The translations under genes and the position numbers were made by a program. From NCBI GenBank assembly GCA_016235365.1, contig JACRLF010000037.1, positions 1 through 40,691 on the forward strand: DNA of 40,691 nt, in the 5' to 3' direction. The stretch comes from Deltaproteobacteria bacterium (GTDB lineage Bacteria; Desulfobacterota; GWC2-55-46). Positions 1-9,807 of this stretch are shown piece by piece (the stretch's first letter is position 1; every line of letters begins with the position of its first letter). Below the pieces are notes generated by a model, which had not been told where the DNA came from, ran no database searches, and saw only the letters and a list, made by a program, of their open reading frames with translations.

Positions 1-150
1 TTTGTCGTCTCGGCGTTCGTCACTGCGGCGTACGGACAAAGTACGCCTCATTCCTCACTTTCTCGACTCCTCGCATCTGTAACTTTTTGAGCAACCTGTT
101 CTATTTTGAGTTTTTCCGCATCCTGCTATAAGGTCCGGCATCCGCTCCAT
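1..150. repeat. Palindromic element A, copy 1 (cut by window edge)
   Basis: This segment matches two other places in the window (10744-10869 and 37788-37919). It contains the stem GGCGTAC/GTACGCC (27-33 with 41-47) around a GGACAAA loop, then the shared run of CTC-rich sequence and a right end resembling CTTTTTGAGCAACCTG (83-98). A second half-site, GAGTTTTTCCGCATCCTG, follows, as it does in copy 2. The left end lies outside the window. It sits downstream of cheR. Confidence 0.7.
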
Positions 151-213
151 CATGGAGAGAATCTCCTCCGTCACTCGCGGCAAGCCGCGTATTTATTACG
201 CCAGCATAAAACA

Positions 214-1059
214 TTAAATCTTCCTGTATATCGAAGAGGCGACCTTGACGAGCGGGAGGTCGAGCCCGTTGAGCGTCTCGGAAAGCCCGATGCAGAGATA
301 CCGGCCGGGGCCGAGGCACTCGCAGAACTTCTCGAAGAGCCTCTTCTGGGTCTCCTTGTCGAAATAGATTATAACGTTCCTGCAGAAGATGATGTCGAGC
401 TGCTCCCTGAAGCCGAAGTCGTCGTCCATGAAGTTGAGCCTGCGGAACCTCACGCGCTCCCGTAGCTCCGGGGATATCCTCACCAGCCCGGCGGAATTGT
501 CCCTGCTCCTGAGCAGGTGCCTCCTTCTAAGCTCCACAGGCACCGGCGTGATCCGTTCTTCATGGTATATGCCTTTGCTTGCCGCCTGAAGCACCCTTGT
601 GGATATGTCCGTAGCGATGATGGAGAAGTCGAAGCCGAGGCCCGGGTGGCGCTGCGCGAACTCGCTTAAGACCATAGCCAGCGTATACGGCTCCTCGCCG
701 GAAGAGCACCCGGCGCTCCATATGACGAGGCTCTTTTTCAAGCCCGCGCCCCAGGTCCTGACAAGCTCCGGGAGCGCGTAGTTGAGGAGATATTCGAAGT
801 GCTGCGGCTCCCTGAAGAAATCCGTCTTGTTCGTGGTCACCAGGTCGATCATGTGCACCAGCTCCGCGTTGAGGCCGTCGGGGCTGAAGAGAAAATCGCA
901 ATATTCCCCGAAAGACCCCATCCCCAGCGAGCGCAGCCGTTTCTGTAGACGTGACTCCAGGAGCGGCCTCTTCGACCCTGGCATCTTTATGCCGAGCTCG
1001 GACTGGATGAAGGCGCTCAACCGGTTGAAGTCTTTTGGGGACATCTGCGTAAGTCTCAT
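214..1059 (-). CDS. cheR: Chemotaxis protein methyltransferase CheR
   Basis: SAM-dependent methyltransferase that methylates glutamates on chemoreceptor signalling domains in the cytoplasm. The 281-residue product has the family's usual length. The N-terminal helical domain is followed by TTNKTDFFREPQHFE, the SAM-binding stretch WSAGCSSGEEPYTLAM, ATDIS and FCRNVIIYF, all standard CheR signatures, and it ends in the usual YRK-type tail. It is the last gene of the minus-strand chemotaxis cluster, about 250 bases beyond cheW. The ribosome-binding site before the chosen ATG is weak, and a second ATG five codons in is possible. No CheB methylesterase is seen in the window; it could lie past the left edge. 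Confidence 0.95.
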   Translation of the reverse strand: MRLTQMSPKDFNRLSAFIQSELGIKMPGSKRPLLESRLQKRLRSLGMGSFGEYCDFLFSPDGLNAELVHMIDLVTTNKTDFFREPQHFEYLLNYALPELVRTWGAGLKKSLVIWSAGCSSGEEPYTLAMVLSEFAQRHPGLGFDFSIIATDISTRVLQAASKGIYHEERITPVPVELRRRHLLRSRDNSAGLVRISPELRERVRFRRLNFMDDDFGFREQLDIIFCRNVIIYFDKETQKRLFEKFCECLGPGRYLCIGLSETLNGLDLPLVKVASSIYRKI

Positions 1060-1306
1060 GATCGTTGCTCAGGACTGAAAAGAGGCACGTCTGTTAATCC
1101 CCTGCAACAGGCTGGCCGGGGGTTTGAATATACACAGCGAGCGGCACGGCCCGCGGCTTGGGGCTGGGGGGCTTCAAGGTTTGTCAGGCGGCGCGACGCA
1201 CTGCCGGCGTTACGGCCTCTTCCGGAGCGGGGTGCGGACGCGGGTGCGCCCTTCATGCCCGTCCACCGGCTCGGCGCGCCGCGCATGGAACCCGGGCAAT
1301 CTCCCT

Positions 1307-1807
1307 TCAGGAAGCTTCCCTGCCGCGCTGCATGTCCTGGACGATGGCCAGCTCGTCATCCGAGAAGATCTTGTCTATATCGAGGATGATTATGAACTGG
1401 TCGTCGCGCTTGCCCATGCCCTTGATGAAATCGGTATGGAGCCTGGTCCCCAGCCTCGGCGCAGGCTCTATCTGGTTCGGTTCCAGCTCGATGACCTCCT
1501 GGACCGAGTCCGCCAGCGCGCCGAGCACGAGCTTTTCTCCGTCAATGGTTATCTCCACTATTATGCTGCACGTGTTCACGGTCTTCATCGTCTTCGACAT
1601 CCCGAACTTGAGCCGCATGTCGATGACCGGCACGACGCTGCCGCGCAGGTTTATCACCCCGCTCATGAAATCGGGCGTCCTCGGCACTTTCGTCACCGAG
1701 GTGTAGTCCAGCACCTCGCGCACCTGGGTTATATCGAGCGCGAATACCTCGTCGTCGAGCTTGAACGTAAGGTACTGCGTTGTATTGGTTATCGTAGAGA
1801 CGCTCAT
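1307..1807 (-). CDS. cheW: Chemotaxis coupling protein CheW
   Basis: Scaffold that couples CheA to receptor tips. The 166-residue product is a single CheW domain: it opens with QYLTFKLDDEVFALDI, then REVLDYTSVTKVPRTPDFMSGVINLRGSVVPVIDMR, which is the family hallmark, and a C-terminal half with LGALADSVQEVIEL and a final FIIILDIDKIFS. A good Shine-Dalgarno (GCGGAGGA) lies about 6 bases before the ATG. It starts 12 bases after the broken receptor gene ends, so the two are probably cotranscribed. About 250 bases downstream to cheR hold no recognisable gene. Confidence 0.95.
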   Translation of the reverse strand: MSVSTITNTTQYLTFKLDDEVFALDITQVREVLDYTSVTKVPRTPDFMSGVINLRGSVVPVIDMRLKFGMSKTMKTVNTCSIIVEITIDGEKLVLGALADSVQEVIELEPNQIEPAPRLGTRLHTDFIKGMGKRDDQFIIILDIDKIFSDDELAIVQDMQRGREAS

Positions 1808-1819
1808 CTCGTCCTCCGC

Positions 1820-3446
1820 TTAATATTTTACGAACTCGTTGTCTTCCGCGTCGGCGCCGACCGCCAAGTCGAGCGCGACCCCGCCGCCGGCGGCCGCGGC
1901 CCTGGGCCTGGCCAGTTCGTGGGGAATGTGCCCCACCCTGGCCTTGGGCGCCTGCCTTACGGTCCTGGCCGGTTTTAACTGCCTGACGTTAGATTCGCTC
2001 CCGGACGCCTTGAAGAAGGCGATGGTCTGCTGGAGTTGTTCCGACTGCGAGGAAAGCTCCTCGGACGTCGAGGCGAGCTCCTCGGCGGCGCCGGCGTTCT
2101 GCTGGATGACCTTGTCGAGCTGCTGCAGGGCCTTGTTTATCTGCTCCGCGCCGCTATTCTGCTCGCCGCTCGCCGCGGTTATCTCCTGGACGAGCTCGGA
2201 GGTCTTCTGGATGTCCGGCACAAGCCTCGTGAGCATATCCCCGGCCTTCTCCGCTATCTGGACGCTCGTCGAGGACAGATGGCTTATCTCCCCGGCGGCG
2301 GTCTGGCTCCTTTCGGCGAGCTTCCTCACCTCGGAGGCCACGACGGCGAACCCCTTGCCGTGCTCGCCTGCCCGCGCCGCCTCTATGGCCGCGTTCAGGG
2401 CCAGGAGGTTGGTTTGCCTGGCTATCTCCTCTATTATGGATATCTTGCTCGCTATCTCCTTCATGGCGCTTACGGTCTCGGCCACCGCCTTGCCGCTCTT
2501 TCTGTCTGATGTTGGAGGTCATCTCCTCCATGGACGACGAGGTCTCCTCTATCGACGCGGCCTGTTCCGTCGCGCCGTGCGATATCTGCTGGGCGCCGGA
2601 GCTCAGTTCCTGGCTCCCGGACGCGACGTTGTCGGAGACGGTGCGCACGTCCGTGACCACGCTCCTGAGCTTATCGACCATGTTCTTCATCGCGGAGAGA
2701 AGCTGGCCCGTCTCGTCCTTGCCCTTTACCTCTATCTCGGCCGTGAGGTCTCCCTGAGAGAGCCTGTCGGCCACCCCCGTGAGGACGGCCAGCGGCCTGG
2801 CTATCATGCTCGTAAGGAGGATGATGAGGCCGGCGGCGATGAGTATCGCTATGATGGTGGCCACTATTATCACGGCCGTGATCCTGCGGTACATGGCGTC
2901 GCTGTCCTTATAGAGCTGCTTGGCCACCTCGTCCTGTATCGCCAGGAGCCTCTGAAGCTTCGCGTCGGCGGCCTTGAACTTGACGGCCGCGTCGGTGGCG
3001 GCGTTCTGCTTCGCGTACTCGAAGTTGCCGTCGAGCGCGGCCTTGTAGGTGCGTGTCCTCGACTCGTCGTACTCCCTCCACGCCGGCTTGAACTCCTCGA
3101 ACACCTTCTTTTCTTCGGGGACGAGGTAAGTGGCCCCGTACTTGTCGATAAGGGCGTTTATCTCGGCCTCTTCCTTGTTGGCCTCGCTCCAGATCGCCTG
3201 CCTCCTGGCAACGTCGGCCTCGTTCACTATCTTGAGGGCGCCCATCCTCAGGCCCGAGAGGGCCGTGTTTATCTTGCCGAGGTCCACCAGGGGCACGAGC
3301 CTGTCGTCGTAGATGGACTGTATCATCCCCTTCATCGCCATTACGCGGGTTATGCTGAGGGCGCCGAGGCCGACAAGGAAGATTATGACCACGGCGAAGC
3401 TCGCCATAAGTTTTGTCTTTGTTTTCAAGTCCCTGAAAAAATTCAT
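1820..3446 (-). pseudogene. Methyl-accepting chemotaxis protein, broken by internal deletion/frameshift
   Basis: The first ~314 codons (3446 down to about 2503) encode a membrane segment near residues 13-33, a four-helix-bundle periplasmic sensor domain, a second membrane segment (ITAVIIVATIIAILIAAGLI), a HAMP domain and the start of the signalling helix, ending [10 protein letters not shown]. The frame then changes. From about 2500 to 1820 another frame continues with [14 protein letters not shown], the conserved tip ([20 protein letters not shown]), and a C-terminal helix ending EDNEFVKY. Relatives have roughly 20 more residues between SNIRQ and SGKAV, so about 60 bases appear deleted, out of frame. 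The start has a strong CAGGAGGA ribosome site. A misassembly or sequencing error is possible; otherwise the gene is inactive. Confidence 0.8.
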
Positions 3447-3585
3447 GATGTCCTCCTGTTTTTTTGTGACTCCCCGTGGCTAAAGTTGTTTTCTAAGCCC
3501 CTTTCCGTAGCCTTGACGGGCCGCGGATGTCCGCGTCCGGCGTTTGACGGCGCATCCCGCCCTTTTATGAGACAGCGTTTGAGGT

Positions 3586-5742
3586 TCATGCCGCGTCCAC
3601 CGTCTGTACAAGCCTCGGCACGTCTATTATGAGAGCGACCCTGCCGTTGCCCATTATAGTGGCCCCTGATATGCCCTTTACGTCCCTGTACACCTTGCCG
3701 AGCGATTTTATGACCGTCTGCACCTCTCCGTACAGCTCGTCGACGACGAGCCCGGTCTTCTGTCCGGCGTACTGGACGATCACGACGTTTTCGTGGCTGG
3801 CCGCCGCGCCCTCCGCCGAGAAGTACTCCCTCAGCCGGATATACGGCAGGACCTCGCCCCTCAGGTTCATGTAGCTCCGCCTGTTGGCGGCCTCCCTGTC
3901 GGCCTCCGAAAGCTCGACGCACTCGACCACCATGTCGAGCGGGATGACGTAGAAGGAATTGTCCACATCCACCATGAACCCGTCGATTATCGCGAGGGTC
4001 AGCGGAAGCCTTATGCGGACCGTCGCGCCCCTGCCATCCTCGCTTTCCACCTCGACGGTGCCCCTGAGACCCTCGATGTTCCGCTTCACCACGTCCATGC
4101 CCACGCCCCTTCCCGAGAGCTTCGTTACCTCCTCGGCCGTAGAAAAGCCCGGCTCGAATATCAATCCGAAGAGCTCCCTGTCCGAGAGCGTCTGCCCCTG
4201 GCTTATGAGCCCGGCATTGAGCGCCTTTTCCGTTATCCTCCCGCGGTTGAGGCCCCTGCCGTCGTCGGAGACCTCTATGACGATGGACCCGGCGTCGTGG
4301 TACGCGTTCAGGCGGACAATGCCCTTTGGCGGCTTCCCGGCCTCCACCCTGGCCTCGGGTTTTTCGATGCCGTGGTCGGCGGCGTTCCGCACCAGGTGCA
4401 TAAGCGGGTCGTTTATCTTCTCCACCACCGTCTTGTCGAGCTCGGTGTCGCCCCCGGATACGGCAAGCTCTATCTCCTTGCCGAAGTCGCGGCTTATGTC
4501 GCGCACGACCCGGTTGAACCTGCTGAACGTGTCGCCTATGGGCACCATGCGGATCTTCATGGCGCTGTCGCGTATCTCCTCCACGAGGCGCAGCATCCCG
4601 GAGGACGATTCCATCAGCGCGCCGTCCTTTATCCTCTGCGAGTGCTGTTCCATGTTGGCGCTCGATATGACAAGCTCGCCCACCAGGTTCACCAGGACGT
4701 CGAGCTTGGCGGCGTCTATGCGGATGGTGAGCGCCTCCCTGGCTTTCGCCACGAGGTTTTTCTTCTGCTTTTCGAGGGCGGCGTCCACCATCTCCGGGTA
4801 GACCATGCCCGCATTGACCATTATCTCGCCTATCAGCGCTTTTCCCCGGTGGTCCTCGTCCGCACCGGCCTTCTGGAGCTTAAGCGCCTGCTCAAGCTCC
4901 GACTGCGTCAGCGCCTTGCCCCTGACAAGGATCTCTCCCAACATGGTGTCGGACTCCGGCAGGCCCCTGATCAGCTCCACGTAATCGTCTATCCTGCTGT
5001 GGGGCGGGAGGATATGTATCGCGCAGTCGTCTTTCACGAACTCGAAGACGTCGCTTATGGCCTTCTTGTCGAGGTCGCTCCTGAGGTCTATCTCAAAGCC
5101 CAGGTAGCAGCTCTCCGGGTCCATTTCAGCCTGGGCCGGCATCGCGTCGCACAGGGTGGAGAGGCTTGTTATCTCGCCGAGCTTGCCGAGGTAGTTGAGG
5201 AAGGATATCGGGTCCATGCCGTTGCGCAGGACGTCCCTGCCGAACCGCAGGGATATATGCCAGGCGTCGGTCTCGGCCTTATCACCCTCCGGCCGCGGCC
5301 CCGCGGCCTTCGGGGTTTGCGCCTTTTCCTTCGGCTCGTTGCCCGCGGCGGCCCCGTTCAGGAGCGAGTTGACCTTTGCGGTGAGCGCCCGGTCCCTCTG
5401 CGCGACCCCGGCCGGGAGTTCGGCCTCTCCCGCGGACGCGAATTCGAGAAGGCTCGATATATGGTCCCTGCATTCGAGCATCAGCTCTATTATGCCGCCC
5501 GTTATCGGGATAGCCCCGTCGCGCGCCTGCGAGAGCAGGTTCTCTATCCCGTGCGTGAACTTCTCGACGGATTCGATGCCGACTATCCCGGAGGAGCCCT
5601 TGATGGTGTGGACCGACCGGAAAAGCGAATTTATCCTGTCCTGGTCGTTGGGCGAGTTCTCCAGGCTCAGGAGCGAGTCCTCCATCTCCTGGAGCAGCTC
5701 CACGCTTTCAGATAGGAATGTCTGTAAGATTTCCGTTTCCAT
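3586..5742 (-). CDS. cheA: Chemotaxis histidine kinase CheA with two MshEN-like repeats
   Basis: Receptor-controlled histidine kinase that phosphorylates CheY. The 718-residue product shows, in order: an HPt domain with phospho-accepting His45 in HTIKGSSG; a probable CheY-binding domain around 160-250; a linker with two similar units at about 268-290 (LGEILVRGKALTQSELEQAL) and 304-326 (IGEIMVNAGMVYPEMVDAAL); a dimerisation helix pair near 340-430; the ATPase domain with HLVRNAADHGIE (449-460), DDGRGL and GRGVGMDVVK; and a CheW-like C-terminal domain. The linker units resemble the N-terminal repeat of PilB/MshE-type ATPases and are not part of the classical CheA layout. The start is supported by GGGAGG about 5 bases upstream. 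It lies directly after the STAS gene in the same operon. Confidence 0.95.
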   Translation of the reverse strand: METEILQTFLSESVELLQEMEDSLLSLENSPNDQDRINSLFRSVHTIKGSSGIVGIESVEKFTHGIENLLSQARDGAIPITGGIIELMLECRDHISSLLEFASAGEAELPAGVAQRDRALTAKVNSLLNGAAAGNEPKEKAQTPKAAGPRPEGDKAETDAWHISLRFGRDVLRNGMDPISFLNYLGKLGEITSLSTLCDAMPAQAEMDPESCYLGFEIDLRSDLDKKAISDVFEFVKDDCAIHILPPHSRIDDYVELIRGLPESDTMLGEILVRGKALTQSELEQALKLQKAGADEDHRGKALIGEIMVNAGMVYPEMVDAALEKQKKNLVAKAREALTIRIDAAKLDVLVNLVGELVISSANMEQHSQRIKDGALMESSSGMLRLVEEIRDSAMKIRMVPIGDTFSRFNRVVRDISRDFGKEIELAVSGGDTELDKTVVEKINDPLMHLVRNAADHGIEKPEARVEAGKPPKGIVRLNAYHDAGSIVIEVSDDGRGLNRGRITEKALNAGLISQGQTLSDRELFGLIFEPGFSTAEEVTKLSGRGVGMDVVKRNIEGLRGTVEVESEDGRGATVRIRLPLTLAIIDGFMVDVDNSFYVIPLDMVVECVELSEADREAANRRSYMNLRGEVLPYIRLREYFSAEGAAASHENVVIVQYAGQKTGLVVDELYGEVQTVIKSLGKVYRDVKGISGATIMGNGRVALIIDVPRLVQTVDAA

Positions 5743-5786
5743 GCGGCCTCCCGTTCCCCTCCGCCGCCTTCACGGCGGCCCCGACG

Positions 5787-6092
5787 CTATGCCCCCAAGT
5801 CCTCGAAGTGATGGGCCAGATTGTAAAGCTCGTATACGGAGCGCGTCGCCTGGCTGTGCGATACTATCTTCAAACCCCTCTTGAGCCTGCGCGCCTCGCG
5901 TTTTGCGAGCAACAGGAGCTGCACGCCGGACGTGTCCATCTCGATCACCTGCGAGAGGTCTATACGTATCTCTCCGGCGCTCCCCAGGCATTGGCCGAGG
6001 CCCCTTTTTATGTCAAAGGCGTTATAGATGGTCATCTCCCCCTCTATCCGGACCATGCACGCCCCTTTTTCAATCGTTGCGTCGATATTCAT
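5787..6092 (-). CDS. STAS-domain protein (anti-sigma-factor-antagonist-like)
   Basis: Small single-domain protein of 101 residues, of the SpoIIAA/STAS type. These act as phosphorylatable switches through a serine in a DxSG loop; here that is DTSG with Ser55, followed by a helix VQLLLLAKREARRL. The reading frame is open further upstream into cheY, but the ATG at 6092 has GGAGG 9 bases before it and gives a normal STAS N-terminus, so it is preferred. It lies between cheY and cheA. STAS proteins at this position occur in other chemotaxis operons; the partner is unknown here, and no anti-sigma kinase is visible in the window. Confidence 0.85.
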   Translation of the reverse strand: MNIDATIEKGACMVRIEGEMTIYNAFDIKRGLGQCLGSAGEIRIDLSQVIEMDTSGVQLLLLAKREARRLKRGLKIVSHSQATRSVYELYNLAHHFEDLGA

Positions 6093-6109
6093 CAGCGCGC
6101 CTCCGCGTT

Positions 6110-6478
6110 TCAGGGCAGTATCAGTTTCGAGACCGCCTCGAGCATCTGCTCCGGCTTGAAAGGCTTCACCACCCATGCCCTGGCCCCGGCGAGCCTGCCT
6201 TCCTGCTTCTTGGCCTCCTGGGACTCCGTCGTGAGCATGATAACGGGCGTGAATTTGTGGCTTGGCAGGGACTTCAGGTTCTTAAGGAACGAGATGCCGT
6301 CCATGTTGGGCATGTTCACGTCGCACACTATCAGGTTTATCCTCTGGCCGATGAGCTTGTTCAGGGCGTCCTTCCCGTCGCAGGCCTCTATGACGCCGTA
6401 CCCGGCCGTGGAGAGGGTGAATTTCACCACCTGCCGTATGGAGGCGGAATCGTCTATCACCATTACCGTCTTGGACAT
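6110..6478 (-). CDS. cheY: Chemotaxis response regulator CheY
   Basis: Single receiver domain of 122 residues that carries the signal from CheA to the motor. All phosphorylation-site residues are present: acidic pair Asp9-Asp10, phospho-acceptor Asp53 (VCDVNMPNMDG), Thr83 and Lys105 (VVKPF). Position 102 before the lysine is Trp. There is no output domain. The start has GGGAGG 6 bases upstream. It begins 27 bases after the preceding receptor gene and is followed by the STAS gene after 17 bases, so it is in one operon with both. Confidence 0.95.
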   Translation of the reverse strand: MSKTVMVIDDSASIRQVVKFTLSTAGYGVIEACDGKDALNKLIGQRINLIVCDVNMPNMDGISFLKNLKSLPSHKFTPVIMLTTESQEAKKQEGRLAGARAWVVKPFKPEQMLEAVSKLILP

Positions 6479-6505
6479 CTAAGACCTCCCTTTGGTCCCC
6501 GGACG

Positions 6506-7852
6506 TTAAAAGAACGTGACCCCGCCTTCGGCGGCCTTTTTCCCGGTGGCCGCCCTAGCGGCTGTGCCGCCGTTTTTGACGGAGCCGACGGCCTCTCTGT
6601 GGATATCGCGCTGTTTTTCCATGACATAGCGTTGCATCACCTCGCCGGTATTGAATTCGGGCAGCTTGCACGGCGGGGCGCACTTGACGGTGTCGTGCAT
6701 GCATTTGCTCAATGAATCCACGAACCCGTCGGCCGACGCAAGCGTGCCGGTAACGAGCTCTATCTGCTGGCGCGTTATGTCCTGGAACTGCACGTCCGCC
6801 AGAAGCTCCCTTGCGTGGCCGGACACCTCCCGGCCGCTTGTGTGCACCTGTTCGATAGTGCGGCTGTTGAGGTCGTTAAGCTGCTTGTAGCTTTCGCCGA
6901 GCCTCGCCAGCTGCGCTTCCAGGCTCATAAGGATGCCGGCCTCCTGTTTCTGGTTCCGCTGGTCGAGCTTTGAGGAGAACTGCGTCTCCACTTCATTGGC
7001 CATCTGCGCGATGGCGTGCCCGATCTTCGACGCCGCCTTTTCCGACTGGCCGGAGAGCTTGCGCACCTCGTCGGCGACTATGGCGAACCCTCTGCCGTGC
7101 TTGCCGGCCCTGGCCGCCTCTATCGCCGCGTTGAGGGCGAGCAGGTTGGTCTGGTCGCTTATCTCACGCAGGAGGTCGACGAGCGACGTCATGGACTTCG
7201 ACCTCTCGGCGAGAGTGATGACTATCCTGTAGTCCTGCTCCATATCGTAGCGGCGCTTCTCTATGTATTCGCGGAGGTCGTCGATGGTCTTCTCATTCGC
7301 CGTTATCGTCTCGTTGGACCTGTCCGCCAGCGACTCGCTCTGGGCGTGGAGAGAGTTCAGCATGTCGTTGAGCGAGTTTATGGAGCCGTATATCTCCTGC
7401 GCCTGGCCTATTATCCTGTGCGCCGCGCTGTCGGTCTGTTCCGTGACGTTGCCGAGATGGGCGGACGTCAGCCTGTTCACTTCCTTGAAGGCGCCGAAGA
7501 AACGCAGTGTCTTTTCCTGCCGGAGCTGGAAGTGCTCGCTGCCCCCGATAATCTCATCCACGAGCGCCTGTTCGTTCCTCGCTATCTCCATCAAGGGCTT
7601 CGAAGACCATTTCAGCGTCATAAAGAGGACTATCGACACTCCGAGCACGACCCAGAACGCGTCTTTTATCCAGTGCGAGTACGGCTGAGAGATTATTCCA
7701 TAACTGAAGAAATCTATCTGCGCGCCGAAAAGGACCTCTATCACGCCGGGGATTATGAGCGCCGCAACGGCCGATACGATCATCGTCTTCTTGTAGGCCG
7801 GAAGATAGATGAAAAGGAATTTATCCGATCCGTGTTTCTTCTGGTCTTTCAT
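6506..7852 (-). CDS. Methyl-accepting chemotaxis protein without periplasmic sensor, CheZ-like motif
   Basis: Chemoreceptor-type protein of 448 residues. It has two membrane segments near the N-terminus (roughly 23-45 and 65-88) separated by only about 20 residues, so there is no periplasmic ligand domain. A coiled region leads to the conserved signalling tip [19 protein letters not shown] and [13 protein letters not shown]. Beyond the hairpin comes [14 protein letters not shown] (Asp358, Gln362), and the protein ends GGVTFF. It is a paralogue of the next gene upstream. The frame stays open to 8335, inside the neighbour, but ATG 7852 aligns with the neighbour's start and opens the conserved LPAYK membrane region. 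The ribosome site there is weak, so the start is uncertain. It is probably an energy or cytoplasmic sensor. Confidence 0.88.
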   Translation of the reverse strand: MKDQKKHGSDKFLFIYLPAYKKTMIVSAVAALIIPGVIEVLFGAQIDFFSYGIISQPYSHWIKDAFWVVLGVSIVLFMTLKWSSKPLMEIARNEQALVDEIIGGSEHFQLRQEKTLRFFGAFKEVNRLTSAHLGNVTEQTDSAAHRIIGQAQEIYGSINSLNDMLNSLHAQSESLADRSNETITANEKTIDDLREYIEKRRYDMEQDYRIVITLAERSKSMTSLVDLLREISDQTNLLALNAAIEAARAGKHGRGFAIVADEVRKLSGQSEKAASKIGHAIAQMANEVETQFSSKLDQRNQKQEAGILMSLEAQLARLGESYKQLNDLNSRTIEQVHTSGREVSGHARELLADVQFQDITRQQIELVTGTLASADGFVDSLSKCMHDTVKCAPPCKLPEFNTGEVMQRYVMEKQRDIHREAVGSVKNGGTAARAATGKKAAEGGVTFF

Positions 7853-8166
7853 GGGGAGTTCAATCTTTTCATGAGACGGCGCAAAGGCATCTGTTTTAAC
7901 GTTCCACACCGGTATGACAGGAAAATATCTCCCAGCGGACACCCGGCGGCTCGCCGCGGCGCGGTTCATCCGGTTTTCAAAATACTTGAACCGCCATGGG
8001 CGCGGTCCTGGCGTCCATGCGGTCATTTTTTCTGCGTAGCTGTCCTGCGGCGGGCGATGCCGCTCACCACCTTCTTCGTTAGAAAAAAAGGCGAATTTTA
8101 GCGTTTTCTCACAATACATATCGAGGCTTATGCTCGGGGTCAAGGCCCTTTCGCCCGCCCGTCCCG

Positions 8167-9519
8167 TTAAAAATAGGTGACCTTGCCTTCCGCCGCCGCG
8201 CCTCCGTTGCCGGGCGTGCGCCTGGTATGTTTCAGGTTGACGACCGTGTTGTGGATGTCGCGCTGCCTCTCCATCACGTAATGGTCGGCGATGGAGTCCA
8301 CGTCGAAGTCGGGGAACCGGGAGGGGTCCGCGCACATCGGCTCGCCGCCGATGAACCGGCTGAGCGAACCCATATAGCCGCCGACCCCGTCAAGGGTCTT
8401 GAGGACAAGCTCCATCTGCTGGCGCGTGATGTCCTGGAACTGTATGCCGGCCAGAAGCTCAAGGGTGTTTTTGCTGACGTTCTGCCCGCTTGCGCTTATC
8501 TGTTCCGTGATGTTGTTATTGAGGCCGTTAAGCTCCTCGTAGCCTTTGCCGAGCCTTGCGAGCTGGGCCTCGAGGTTGGCGAGTATCCCGGCCTCCTGCT
8601 CGTAGTTCTGCTGGTCGAGCTTTTTGCTGAACTGGGCCTCTATCTCCCCGGCCATCCGCGCCATGGCCTCGCCTATCTGGGAGGCCGCCCTTTCGGAGTG
8701 GAACGAGAGTTTCCTCACCTCATCGGCCACCACCGCGAAGCCCCTGCCGTATTCGGCGGCCTTGGCGGCCTCTATGGCGGCGTTCAGCGCAAGGAGGTTC
8801 GTCTGGTCGCTTATGTCCCTGAGGATGTCCGCCAGCTTTATCATCGATTTGGCCTTGTCGGCCAGCGTTATGACCGTGTTGTGGTCGTTCTTGACCTCCT
8901 GCCTGCGCCTCTCTATATACCCGCGGAGGTCCTCGATGGTATTCTCGTTGGCGGTGATCGTGGCGCTCGACCCGGCGGAAAGAGCCGTGCTCTGGCTGCG
9001 GATGGAGGCGATCATGTCCTGAAAGAGCCCCATCGATTGGCTTATCCGTTGCGCCCGGTCTATTATCTTCCCGGCGGCCGCCTCGGTTTCCTTTACGATG
9101 TTTTCGATGTGCGCGCGCGTAAGCGAGTTGAGTTCGTCCTGCGAGCCGAGGAAACGCAGGGTCCTCTCCTCCCTCAGCCGGTTGTGCTCGCTGGTGGAGT
9201 ACAGGTCTTCGAGGAGTTTCTTTTCGTCGCCGGCGATATTCATCATCGGCTTTAAAGACCACTTCAGCGTTATAGCGAATACTATCGCGACCCCAAGGAT
9301 CACCCAGAACGCATCTTCAGCCCACATCGAATATGGCGGGCTCAGGATGACCGCGACGTATGAGTCTATCCAGTCGCCGATGGTTACCTGCACCACGCCG
9401 GGGATTATTACGGCCGCCAGCGCGCTAAAGAGGACAAGCCGCTTATATGCCGGCAGATGGAGGAATTTGAAGCCGGCGTATTTCTTTTTGACGTTGTTTT
9501 TGTTTGAATGGCCTGCCAT
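8167..9519 (-). CDS. Methyl-accepting chemotaxis protein, tandem paralogue with CheZ-like motif
   Basis: A 450-residue paralogue of the next gene downstream. It starts at the ATG with GGAG about 7 bases upstream; an earlier in-frame ATG at 9627 lacks a ribosome site and would add 36 unconserved residues. Two closely spaced membrane segments follow the LPAYKR motif, with no periplasmic domain between. The signalling core is [23 protein letters not shown] then [13 protein letters not shown]. The C-terminal helix holds [14 protein letters not shown] (Asp363, Gln367), and the last residues are GKVTYF. The tail after FQDITRQQ in both paralogues contains a [10 protein letters not shown] block, so this extension is conserved. 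The gene pair probably arose by tandem duplication. Confidence 0.9.
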   Translation of the reverse strand: MAGHSNKNNVKKKYAGFKFLHLPAYKRLVLFSALAAVIIPGVVQVTIGDWIDSYVAVILSPPYSMWAEDAFWVILGVAIVFAITLKWSLKPMMNIAGDEKKLLEDLYSTSEHNRLREERTLRFLGSQDELNSLTRAHIENIVKETEAAAGKIIDRAQRISQSMGLFQDMIASIRSQSTALSAGSSATITANENTIEDLRGYIERRRQEVKNDHNTVITLADKAKSMIKLADILRDISDQTNLLALNAAIEAAKAAEYGRGFAVVADEVRKLSFHSERAASQIGEAMARMAGEIEAQFSKKLDQQNYEQEAGILANLEAQLARLGKGYEELNGLNNNITEQISASGQNVSKNTLELLAGIQFQDITRQQMELVLKTLDGVGGYMGSLSRFIGGEPMCADPSRFPDFDVDSIADHYVMERQRDIHNTVVNLKHTRRTPGNGGAAAEGKVTYF

Positions 9520-9807
9520 GTAAGCTCCGTCCGGATTTCGTAGCCCGTCCTTTGAAAACGGCCGTAAAGCCCCGGGAGGTTTCATCGGGGCTGAGACTAC
9601 GACATCGCGGTCGTCACGCTTAACCATTATTTCGGAGAGACCCCAAAGCGCCTGAATAGTCCAAAAGATTGATTTCAGGCCGTCCAGAGGGTTGATTTTC
9701 AGAGGGGGGTGATTTTGGTTGAAACGGGGGTTTAGCGCTTATTCAAGGTGCGTGGAGAGCGCGGGGCCTGATGGAAAAGCCACGGGGAATCTTTGGCGCG
9801 GGGGATA

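Noticed and set aside
1060-1306. A small gene between cheW and cheR
   Set aside because: Frames here are arginine/alanine-rich with no recognisable motif or ribosome site; treated as spacer.
3793-5715. 640-codon open frame opposite cheA
   Set aside because: Antisense shadow of a GC-rich gene; composition is skewed and no family motif is seen, whereas the minus strand encodes a complete CheA.
7853-8335. N-terminal extension of the receptor gene up to an ATG at 8335
   Set aside because: It runs into the neighbouring receptor gene, has no family similarity, and the paralogue aligns from the ATG at 7852.
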